From Haloarcula sp. (GTDB lineage: Archaea > Halobacteriota > Halobacteria > Halobacteriales > Haloarculaceae), in the NCBI GenBank assembly GCA_028275075.1, contig JAQCNK010000179.1:1-5471 (forward strand): a DNA stretch of 5,471 nucleotides, written 5' to 3'. The notes beneath the pieces are model-generated. The model had not been told where the DNA came from. It ran no database searches and saw only the letters and a program-made list of their open reading frames with translations. The translations under genes were made by a program, and so were the position numbers. This document shows, piece by piece, positions 1-5,437 of the stretch. Position 1 is the first letter of the stretch. Each line of letters opens with the position of its first letter.

Positions 1-84
1 CGGTGGGGCTGGGATTTGAACCCAGGAATCCGTGAGGATACCTGCTTTCAAGGCAGGCGCAATAGGCCGCTCTGCCACCCCACC
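1..84 (-). tRNA. tRNA-Ser(UGA)
   Basis: On the minus strand the sequence folds as a class II tRNA. The 7-bp acceptor stem pairs GGTGGGG (84-78) with CCCCACC (8-2), leaving G at position 1 as discriminator, the base archaeal serine tRNAs carry. The anticodon stem CCTGC/GCAGG encloses the loop CTTGAAA, giving anticodon UGA (48-50), which reads UCA codons. A long variable arm (ATCC-TCAC-GGAT) marks the serine/leucine class, and the T arm is CTGGG-TTCAAAT-CCCAG. No intron is present. The window ends exactly at the discriminator, so a genomic CCA cannot be judged. The 5' end lies 40 bp downstream of the preceding minus-strand CDS. A weak box-A-like TCTTAGGG sits about 27 nt upstream, so the tRNA may have its own promoter or be processed from read-through. 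The identity is near certain. Confidence 0.96.
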
Positions 85-124
85 GCGAACGGATGTAACG
101 CGGGTTTGCCCTAAGACCTGTCGG

Positions 125-856
125 TTATCGTCGGACCAGTTCGCCGTCGGCCGACAGCTGGAGAGCAAACTCGGTGATCAGTGTGGTCGTCCGAGGTGGC
201 ACAACCCGCTCTGCTCGGTGACGAGCACGCAGCAGCGGAACAACTGTCCGGAGGTCTGCCGGCGTCTGTAGTACCGGTGCCGTCGGTAAGAAATCAACAC
301 CGAGGTCCGCATCCATGGCCCGATCAGTGAGAGTTTTGACGGCCGGTGTCGCGTATCCGGCCTCGAAATCAACGGGCTCGGCGAACCCGGCATAGTACAC
401 TCGGCCGCTGGTTGACGGCCCGAGTACGACGCCCGAGGAGCGGAGCTTCATCGCAGCGCTGTCGATGAGTTGGCGGGTCAACAGGCCGGCGGTCGGCTCA
501 ACAGCGGCAGCGGTGTTGACTCCCTCCTGTTCCAGCAAGTGCGTGACGGTGTTCCCGACACGGGCCGATAGTGAGGAGCCGACCTGAACCTCGTATCGGG
601 CCTGGCCGGGCGCATCCAGCGCTGCCTCGAGCGGCTCACGCACGGCGCTTTCAGGGTCGACGCCGTCGGGGACCTGCTCGGCGGGTCGGTAGTTCACCAG
701 TAGCTCAGCGCCGCTGGCCTCGACAGCGCGACAGACATCGGTAAGCATCGCTGTATACAGCGCCGTCTTTTCCGATTCGTCGAGCAGTCCGTTGCCCAGC
801 TCCGGGAGGACAAACCCTTCGACAGGCGGGTCCGCCAGTACAGCAACCGTGGTCAT
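125..856 (-). CDS. DUF2064/GT-A nucleotidyltransferase-fold-like protein, active site degenerate
   Basis: A 243-aa acidic soluble protein with no signal peptide or membrane segment. The order of elements resembles the DUF2064 glycosyl/nucleotidyltransferase-fold family. A first strand and loop, VAVLADPPVEG (4-14), stands where the family has an A-x-x-P-x-x-G loop. A helix follows (about 28-47), then strand AELLVNY (50-56), then VVLGPSTSGRVYYAGF (143-158), where the family typically has VLGPxxDGGYYLIG. The usual G-T/S-D-x-P metal-binding segment appears as AAAVEPTAG (116-124), without the aspartate, and the DGG is SGR. Sugar-nucleotide chemistry is therefore doubtful, and no substrate can be named. 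The ATG at 856 is chosen over an in-frame TTG at 877 because the family-like N-terminus begins MTTVAVLADPP; an AGGA stands 3 nt before it. The gene diverges from the CBS gene and is followed by tRNA-Ser. The reading frame is very secure, the family moderately so. Confidence 0.82.
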   Translation of the reverse strand: MTTVAVLADPPVEGFVLPELGNGLLDESEKTALYTAMLTDVCRAVEASGAELLVNYRPAEQVPDGVDPESAVREPLEAALDAPGQARYEVQVGSSLSARVGNTVTHLLEQEGVNTAAAVEPTAGLLTRQLIDSAAMKLRSSGVVLGPSTSGRVYYAGFAEPVDFEAGYATPAVKTLTDRAMDADLGVDFLPTAPVLQTPADLRTVVPLLRARHRAERVVPPRTTTLITEFALQLSADGELVRR

Positions 857-908
857 ACGTCCTGTTCGGAGCGACAACGGTTAGTCGGTTCCGGAGTTGC
901 CGAGCAGA

Positions 909-923
909 CTATACGGGTCGACA
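909..923 (-). promoter_or_regulatory. Putative TATA/BRE promoter of the DUF2064-like gene
   Basis: On the minus strand, TGTCGACCCGTATAG places a TATA-like CGTATA directly after a purine/C-rich BRE-like stretch. Transcription would be expected to start about 25 nt downstream, near 884, leaving a leader of roughly 28 nt before the ATG at 856. The element forms the outer end of the left arm of the inverted repeat. It matches the corresponding element of the CBS promoter almost base for base. Confidence 0.5.
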
Positions 924-993
924 GAACGATTGATAGAATTTGCCTCTGCCGGACCCCGGCAAATATCTATCAGGGCTTCTGTCGAACCGTATA
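910..993. repeat. Imperfect inverted repeat in the divergent intergenic region
   Basis: The left arm 910-944 and the reverse complement of the right arm 958-993 align over 36 columns with 30 identities, five mismatches and one 1-nt gap. Shared blocks, read inward from each outer end, are TATACGG, TCGACAGAA, TGATAGA and ATTTGCC. The arms are separated by 13 nt, whose ends (CCGG/CCCC) are also GC-rich. The outer ends form TATA-like elements facing outward, toward the minus-strand gene ending at 125 and the plus-strand CBS gene at 1019. A third copy of one arm lies at 5438-5471. It may be a symmetric bidirectional promoter with paired regulator sites, or a member of a short palindromic repeat family. 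The repeat itself is read directly from the sequence; its function is inference. Confidence 0.88.
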
Positions 994-995
994 TG
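980..995 (+). promoter_or_regulatory. Putative TATA/BRE promoter of the CBS-domain gene
   Basis: TGTCGAACCGTATATG contains a BRE-like TCGAAC followed by a TATA-like CGTATAT (988-994). The TATA element lies about 25-31 nt before the ATG at 1019, the spacing expected for a leaderless haloarchaeal transcript starting at or next to the start codon. No Shine-Dalgarno precedes the ATG (GGGTCGAT), which agrees. The conserved TATCTATCA (964-972), about 47-55 nt upstream of the start, could be an activator or repressor site. Confidence 0.6.
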
Positions 996-1018
996 TGGGA
1001 CCGTAGCATAGGGTCGAT

Positions 1019-1447
1019 ATGCAGGTCCGCGAACTCATGTCGACGGAAGTGATCACTGTCGGCGTCGACGCGACACTAGCTGACGCCGCTGACCGACTGA
1101 TAGACACCAGTGTGGGATCAGTGATCGTGGTCGACGCGGCGGACCATCCGTTGGGTATCCTGACCGAGTCTGATATGCTCACGGCCGCGCGAGGCACGGG
1201 GAACCCACTGGAAGAAATCGACGTACGCGATGTCGGCCATCGGGCCGTTGTCACAACAGACCCTTCCTCAGCAGTGCCGAGCGTCGCTCGACTGATGGCT
1301 GACGAGGGCGTTAAAAAAATCCCCGTACTAGACGGCGTCGAACTAGTCGGTATCGTGACGCTGACCGACATCGTCTGGGCGCTCCCATCGCTACGCGCGG
1401 AGACGGCGGAAATCGAAGCGGTTCACGACGAATGGGAGCCGCGCTGA
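1019..1447 (+). CDS. Stand-alone protein with two CBS domains
   Basis: A 142-aa protein made almost entirely of a tandem CBS (Bateman) pair. CBS1 spans about residues 1-58: VRELMSTEVITVGVDATLADA, then SVGSVIVVD and LGILTESDML. CBS2 spans about 70-130: VTTDPSSAVPSVARLMADEGV, then KKIPVLD and LVGIVTLTDIV. Both copies keep the hydrophobic strand, the G-I-x-T-x-x-D signature and the preceding helix. Such pairs usually bind adenine nucleotides or S-adenosylmethionine and regulate a partner, but no ligand or partner can be named here. The C-terminal 12 or so residues are an acidic tail. Start selection is supported by a TATA element at leaderless spacing. The neighbouring genes do not show which protein it regulates. 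The domain call is firm; the role is unknown. Confidence 0.95.
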   Translation: MQVRELMSTEVITVGVDATLADAADRLIDTSVGSVIVVDAADHPLGILTESDMLTAARGTGNPLEEIDVRDVGHRAVVTTDPSSAVPSVARLMADEGVKKIPVLDGVELVGIVTLTDIVWALPSLRAETAEIEAVHDEWEPR

Positions 1448-1489
1448 TCGTTTTACCTCCGACGGCGTCTGCCTCGCTGGGAAAATTAT

Positions 1490-1516
1490 TATATACATGT
1501 GCTTGCATGATTATAA
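1490..1516 (+). promoter_or_regulatory. Promoter region with two TATA-like elements flanking a CATG dyad
   Basis: TTATAA (1511-1516) lies 26-31 nt before the ATG at 1542, suiting a leaderless or near-leaderless transcript. A second A/T-rich TATATA (1490-1495) lies about 20 nt further upstream. Between them is CATG-TGCTTG-CATG (1496-1509), an imperfect dyad that could be an operator. GCTTGCATG (1501-1509) is also the near reverse complement (8 of 9) of CATGCAAAC at the start of the coding sequence (1541-1549). The remainder of the 94-bp gap after the CBS gene holds only a short T run (1450-1454) that might help termination. Confidence 0.55.
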
Positions 1517-1541
1517 CACAGTCAATTAACGGCCAGAACAC

Positions 1542-2054
1542 ATGCAAACAACCGAAATATACCGGTGTGACGGCTGCGGGGCCGAGTTTCGTGTGGTCGG
1601 GGAGCAACAGCCGAAAGTGCTGTGCGCAGAGTGCAATCAGATTGCAGCCCCCCACGGTGACGCGATTGCGGAACGGGAGTACCGCGTCGGCCACGTAAAA
1701 TACGTCGAGGGGCGTCGGCGAACGACCGAAGCCATGGAGCGGTTAGAGTCAGATCAGTTGACACTGGCCCGTGGTGGATTCGATGACGCAGCCGACGAGT
1801 TCGAAGACAGCGTCGACCATCTCACAACAGCGGTGAAACAGGCCGAGAGTGACAGGGTCGGAGAGGCCTGCGAACAAGCACGAAAGAAGGTGACCTGCCT
1901 CTGGCAAGCCATCGAGTGGCTCGGCGGGGCGACCTATGCCAACGAAAAAGGCGACCGAGACAAAGCGACGCGGTACCGCGAGGACGCCCACCAGCGGCTC
2001 TTGGCTGCAAACGAGTACGGTGAACTCGTTGAACCCGGCGAACTCACCGGCTGA
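1542..2054 (+). CDS. Zinc-ribbon and helical-repeat protein of unknown function
   Basis: A 170-aa acidic, cytoplasmic-looking protein. Residues 9-31 form a CX2C-X15-CX2C zinc ribbon (CDGC and CAEC). The rest is predicted mostly helical: an Arg/Glu-rich segment (about 43-70) runs into helices around 72-105 (LTLARGGFDDAADEFEDSVDHL), 107-130 and 137-158. The A-x-x-x-F/Y spacing and the sentence-like G-D/F-x-x-A pattern (GGFDDAADEF, GDRDKATRY) recall TPR or MIT-like helical hairpins. Two more cysteines (about 110 and 119) are outside the ribbon. I do not recognise a named family. A zinc ribbon joined to a helical scaffold suggests a protein- or nucleic-acid-binding adaptor, which is inference. 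It has its own promoter, so it is probably not in an operon with the CBS gene, and it converges on the UDG-like gene 48 bp away. Confidence 0.9.
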   Translation: MQTTEIYRCDGCGAEFRVVGEQQPKVLCAECNQIAAPHGDAIAEREYRVGHVKYVEGRRRTTEAMERLESDQLTLARGGFDDAADEFEDSVDHLTTAVKQAESDRVGEACEQARKKVTCLWQAIEWLGGATYANEKGDRDKATRYREDAHQRLLAANEYGELVEPGELTG

Positions 2055-2102
2055 GGTTGACGCGTCTCACCGAACCGTAGCGTAATTCGTTGCCGTGGCT
2101 TC

Positions 2103-2729
2103 TTATCGACCTCGACGGCCTTTCGTCTGACGGTAGTCTTGGCCGAGTATATCGCTGAAGTGGTCGAGAAACGCAGTCCGCTCCTCGTCGGTTTGCTCAA
2201 CCGGGGGAATCATCGGGAGTATCTCGAAGCCGCGACCCCTGATAGTGGTCGCGTGGCGCTCCTCGATGTCGAGTTCGTCCTCGCTGAGGGTCGTGTACTC
2301 GAAGGCTAGTTCTTCCAGCGGACGCTGACCCACCGGGAGTAAGATTTCGGGGTTTATCATGCGAATTTCACTGTTTAGATACGGCTCGCAGTTCATCACT
2401 TCATCATCGTTCGCGGGCCGATCCGGATGTCGACAGCGAGTGACGTACGTGAGGAACGTGTTTTTCAGCTCCGGCTCAACGGCGTCTGGATCCTCGACCA
2501 TGTCAACGGCAGCGAGAATATCCAGCAGTTCGCGCTCTCGCTCGTCGGTAAAGGGGATACCCGACTCGTCGGTCCCGTCAGCGGGCGAGCCACCAAGCAC
2601 GATGAACTCCGCGCCTACGTCACCGTAGCCGTGGACAACGGTTTCGCGTGTCTCGCAGAGCGCAGGGCAGTTCTGGCACTGTTCGTCCATGCCAAACGGG
2701 TTCGACATCGACTCCTGATTAGCGTCCAT
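2103..2729 (-). CDS. Uracil-DNA glycosylase superfamily (family 4-like) protein, catalytic motifs altered
   Basis: A 208-aa protein with the layout of iron-sulfur family 4 UDGs. The cluster cysteines appear present: C18-x2-C21, C99 in VTRCRHP, and C114 in MNCEPYL, 14 residues after C99. Family-like blocks are FIVLGGSPADG (42-52), SGIPF (56-60), NPEILLPVG (126-134) and TTIRGRGFEILPMI (161-174). However, the G-E-x-P-G catalytic loop reads GGSPADG, and the HPS-x-x-R motif near the C-terminus reads IPPVEQTDEER, so both the conserved Glu and His are missing. It may bind DNA or act differently from a canonical UDG; this is inference. The ATG at 2729 begins 3 nt after the aroC stop, indicating translational coupling. 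An in-frame ATG at 2708 preceded by AGGAG is an alternative start. The C-terminus is basic (KGRRGR), unusual beside acidic neighbours. Confidence 0.9.
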   Translation of the reverse strand: MDANQESMSNPFGMDEQCQNCPALCETRETVVHGYGDVGAEFIVLGGSPADGTDESGIPFTDERERELLDILAAVDMVEDPDAVEPELKNTFLTYVTRCRHPDRPANDDEVMNCEPYLNSEIRMINPEILLPVGQRPLEELAFEYTTLSEDELDIEERHATTIRGRGFEILPMIPPVEQTDEERTAFLDHFSDILGQDYRQTKGRRGR

Positions 2730-2732
2730 TGG

Positions 2733-3932
2733 TCAGTCCGTATCGATTGTTTTGGCGTGTGTTTCAGCGTCCTCTGGGTCGTTTTGCGGGCTAGAGGGGT
2801 GATACTCTGTGTCGTACTCGCCGGCTTGACCGTCCAGACGATCAGGGTTGATGCGTCCACCCAGCAGCATGAAGTCAAGCACCGTGCAGTACAGCATCGC
2901 CTCGACGACCGGGACAGCGCGGGGCGGAAGCACGGGGTCGTGTCGTCCCGTCACAGTGATTTCTTTTCCGTCACGTGTCTCCCAATCGACTGTCTTCTGG
3001 GTTTTCGGGAAGGAAACTGGCGCGTGCCACGTCACCTCACCGTAGATGGGGTCACCGGTCGTGATACCGCCCTGTAGCCCGCCGTGGTCGTTACCGACCG
3101 GGACGGGGTCACCGTCGTCACTGAACTCCCAGTCCTCGGTGTAGTCGGAGCCACGCATGGTGCGAGCGTCGCGGCCGACACCGAGTGCAAGGTCGGTAAC
3201 GGCGGGGATAGAGTACATCGCCTGGCCGAGCCGCGAGGGAACCGAGTCGAATCGAGGCGCACCGAGCCCGCGCGGGACACCCTGACACTCGAAGTAGATG
3301 GCACCGCCGATAGAGTCACCCTCTTTCTGGTGTTTGTCCGCGAGGGCACGCATCTCCTCGGCAGCCTCTGGGTCCGCACAGCGGACCTCGTTTTCCTCGC
3401 TGTGTTCGAGCATCTCCTCAAAGCTCACGTCGTCGGCGACCACATCACCGATCTGGCAGACGTGGGCCTTAATCGTGATGTCGTACTCCGATTGTTCAAC
3501 TACCTGTTTGGCGACGCCGCCAGCGGCGACCCAGTTGACGGTTTCGCGGGCCGACGAACGGCCGCCACCGCCCCAGTTACGCGTCCCGAACTTCGCGGAG
3601 TAGGTAAAGTCGCCGTGAGACGGACGGGGAGCCGTAATGAAGGGTTCGTACTTACCCGAGCGAGCGTCCTTGTTCTGTATGACCATGCCGATTGGCGTGC
3701 CCGTGGTGTAGCCGTCCTGAATCCCGGAGTTGAGCTTTACCTTGTCCGGTTCACCACGGGAGGTGGTTATCATCGACTGGCCTGGCTTGCGCCGGTCAAG
3801 ATCTTTCTGAATCTCCTCTTCGGAGAGTTCCACACCCGCGGGCACGCCGGACACAGTACACCCCATCGCTTCGCCGTGGGACTCACCGTACGTCGTCAGC
3901 CGGAAGAGCCGGCCGAACTCGTTACCATTCAT
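2733..3932 (-). CDS. aroC: Chorismate synthase
   Basis: This 399-aa enzyme catalyses the last step of the shikimate pathway, the FMN-dependent anti-1,4-elimination of phosphate from EPSP to give chorismate. The family signatures are intact. TTYGESHG (13-20) carries the first catalytic His (H19), RPSHGDFTY (103-111) the second (H106), and GGRSSARET (123-131) the Arg-rich substrate/flavin motif. RRKPGQS (47-53), GTPIGMVI (78-85) and the late GGLQGGITTGDPI segment are also typical. The length is near that of other archaeal and bacterial enzymes, with a short acidic tail of about 30 residues after GGRINPDRL that looks halophile-specific. The ATG at 3932 begins MNGNEFGRLF, the expected N-terminus; no Shine-Dalgarno is evident. 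It follows aroA on the same strand after a 137-bp gap with a TATA-like element, and the UDG-like gene begins 3 nt after its stop. Confidence 0.99.
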   Translation of the reverse strand: MNGNEFGRLFRLTTYGESHGEAMGCTVSGVPAGVELSEEEIQKDLDRRKPGQSMITTSRGEPDKVKLNSGIQDGYTTGTPIGMVIQNKDARSGKYEPFITAPRPSHGDFTYSAKFGTRNWGGGGRSSARETVNWVAAGGVAKQVVEQSEYDITIKAHVCQIGDVVADDVSFEEMLEHSEENEVRCADPEAAEEMRALADKHQKEGDSIGGAIYFECQGVPRGLGAPRFDSVPSRLGQAMYSIPAVTDLALGVGRDARTMRGSDYTEDWEFSDDGDPVPVGNDHGGLQGGITTGDPIYGEVTWHAPVSFPKTQKTVDWETRDGKEITVTGRHDPVLPPRAVPVVEAMLYCTVLDFMLLGGRINPDRLDGQAGEYDTEYHPSSPQNDPEDAETHAKTIDTD

Positions 3933-4007
3933 TACGAACGTCTGGGGGACCGGGGCATTTCAAGGTTACATTCGGTACCATGATTTCATACGGTGGGTTG
4001 TAACGAT

Positions 4008-4038
4008 TTCCCGGGTCGGGTCTGTCAAATCCCGGGAA
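4008..4038. repeat. CCCGGG-centred inverted repeat between aroA and aroC
   Basis: TTCCCGGG (4008-4015) and CCCGGGAA (4031-4038) are perfect 8-nt inverted arms separated by 15 nt. Each arm also contains the self-complementary CCCGGG. The repeat lies about 33 nt past the aroA stop and about 75 nt before the aroC start, just downstream of a TATA-like element. It could form a hairpin in the aroC leader or the aroA 3' end, or be a two-site operator. There is no T run beside it, so a terminator is less likely. Confidence 0.6.
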
Positions 4039-4040
4039 TG

Positions 4041-4050
4041 GCTTATATAG
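4041..4050 (-). promoter_or_regulatory. Putative internal TATA element upstream of aroC
   Basis: The minus strand reads CTATATAAGC within GGCTATATAAGCC, the best TATA-like sequence in the gap between aroA and aroC. A start about 25 nt downstream, near 4017, would give aroC a leader of roughly 85 nt that includes most of the CCCGGG inverted repeat. The element is nearly palindromic, so polarity is not fixed by the box alone, but only minus-strand genes lie nearby. A weaker TGAAAT about 25-30 nt before the aroC ATG is an alternative. Confidence 0.45.
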
Positions 4051-4070
4051 CCGCTGCAGGCCCGAGCAGT

Positions 4071-5357
4071 TCACCGTTCGACTGTGGCCCCGAGCGAGTC
4101 AAACAACTCGAAAAAGCCCGGGAAAGAGACATCGACGTGTTCGGCGCCGGTGACGGTCGTCTCGCCGTCGGCGATGAGGCCGGCGACAGCGAGTGACATG
4201 ATGATGCGGTGGTCCGCCTTGCCCTCGACGGTGGCGCCCCGTAGTTCCGAATCCCCGCCATATACGATGAGCTCGTCCTGTTTCTCCTCTACTTCGGCGC
4301 CCATCTTCGTCAGTTCTTCTGCCATCGCGCTGACGCGGTCGGTCTCCTTGTAGCGGACGTGCTCTGCGTCCGTGATGCGGGTAACGCCATCGGCGGCCGC
4401 GCCCAGCGTGGCGATAGTTGGCAAGAGATCTGGTGTGTCTTCGACGCCGACTTCGATACCGGCCAGGTCGCTCTGCTGGACTGTGATTTCGCCGCTGTCG
4501 CGGTCCCATGAAAGCGTCGCGCCCATCCGGTCAAGTATGTCGATGATAGCCGTATCGCCCTGTGAGCTCGGGACGGCCGAGGTGACAGTCATCCCGTCCG
4601 GAGCAGCCAGCGCCCCCATAGCCAACAGATAACTGATCGAGGAGAAGTCGCCGGGGACGTGGTACTCACCGCCTGTCGGCTCATAGCGCTGCCCACCGTC
4701 AACGCTAAATCCGATGTCGGTCCGCTCGGCTGTGACGCCGTAATCTGAGAGGACTTCCAGCGTAATGTCGACGTACGGCGAGGACTTGAGTTCGGTCGTC
4801 AGTTCGATATCGATGCCCTCGTCAGTGACCGCACCGGCCATAAGCAGCGCCGTGATGTATTGCGAGGAGACATCACCGGGGATGGCGACTGAGCCGCCGT
4901 CGATACCGCCGCCGACGACAAGTGGCGCCTGGCCGTTTTCGCGGGTGCTTTCGGCCCGGCCGTCGAGTTGACCGACCGCATCCAGCAGCGGCCCCTGTGG
5001 CCGCGAGCGCAGCGAGTCGTCGCCCGTGAGGACAGTTAGACGGTCCTGCAACGCGGCAGTGGCGGTCACGAGCCGCATCGTCGTCCCGCTGTTGGCACAG
5101 TCGATAACGGTGTCGGGCGTTTGCGGGCGGCCGTCGAAGCCGGTGACTTCGATAGCCTGCGCGTCGCTACGGTCGACGCTGCCGCCGTAGGCCGTCACCG
5201 CGCGCATCGTCGCCTTGGTGTCGGCGCTCACGAGCGGCGCTCTGACTGTCGCGCCGTCGGCGTAGCCCGCCGCGAGGATGGCACGGTGGGTGTAGCTCTT
5301 CGACGGCGGGGCCTGTGCGGTCCCCTCGACCGTCGAATTGCCGATAGTGATATCCAT
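4071..5357 (-). CDS. aroA: 3-phosphoshikimate 1-carboxyvinyltransferase (EPSP synthase)
   Basis: This 428-aa enzyme transfers the enolpyruvyl group of PEP to shikimate-3-phosphate, giving EPSP, the substrate of the AroC encoded downstream. Signatures of both inside-out alpha/beta domains are present. PPSKSYTHR (17-25) has the Lys, Ser and Arg that bind substrate. NSGTTMRL (89-96) is the PEP/S3P loop, in the SGTT form common in archaea and Bacillus-type enzymes. SSQY (164-167) binds S3P. D310 in DLLPTIATL is the catalytic Asp equivalent, KETDR (337-341) supplies the Lys-Glu pair, and DHRIIMS (382-388) the PEP-binding Arg. The length is normal. The ATG at 5357 ([10 protein letters not shown]) is chosen over an in-frame TTG at 5384, because the upstream extension is not family-like. 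Regulation may involve the repeated element at 5438-5471, which would give a leader of about 55 nt. Confidence 0.99.
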   Translation of the reverse strand: MDITIGNSTVEGTAQAPPSKSYTHRAILAAGYADGATVRAPLVSADTKATMRAVTAYGGSVDRSDAQAIEVTGFDGRPQTPDTVIDCANSGTTMRLVTATAALQDRLTVLTGDDSLRSRPQGPLLDAVGQLDGRAESTRENGQAPLVVGGGIDGGSVAIPGDVSSQYITALLMAGAVTDEGIDIELTTELKSSPYVDITLEVLSDYGVTAERTDIGFSVDGGQRYEPTGGEYHVPGDFSSISYLLAMGALAAPDGMTVTSAVPSSQGDTAIIDILDRMGATLSWDRDSGEITVQQSDLAGIEVGVEDTPDLLPTIATLGAAADGVTRITDAEHVRYKETDRVSAMAEELTKMGAEVEEKQDELIVYGGDSELRGATVEGKADHRIIMSLAVAGLIADGETTVTGAEHVDVSFPGFFELFDSLGATVER

Positions 5358-5437
5358 GGTCGGGCGATTGCGTGCGGGCGACAAGAGGCTACCGTTCCCG
5401 GAAAAGGCGCTGGAATACGACTGCTCCGAGAACGGGG

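Noticed and set aside
1..124. tRNA gene as a possible integration (att) site
   Set aside because: No integrase, no second copy of the tRNA 3' end and no element boundary are visible in the window, and the 3' side lies outside it.
970..1371. Minus-strand open frame opposite the CBS gene
   Set aside because: Its Ser/Thr-rich translation is the typical antisense shadow of an acidic haloarchaeal gene, and it overlaps a well-supported CBS protein and its promoter.
2055..2102. Possible hairpin terminator (CGAA...TTCG) between the convergent genes
   Set aside because: The stem is only 4 bp with an 11-nt loop and no T run. A CGAACCGTA string here resembles the promoter element but lacks the rest of the module.
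3084..3983. Long plus-strand open frame (299 codons) opposite aroC
   Set aside because: It lies antisense to the intact, motif-rich aroC. Open antisense frames are common in high-GC halophile genes, and its translation shows no recognisable domain.
4021..4031. TTGACA-like string on the minus strand in the aroA-aroC gap
   Set aside because: It resembles a bacterial -35 box, but the genome is archaeal and no -10 partner at suitable spacing is present.
4084..4971. Several plus-strand and alternate-frame open frames within aroA
   Set aside because: They are low-complexity Ser- or Arg-rich shadows of aroA with no motifs or start signals.
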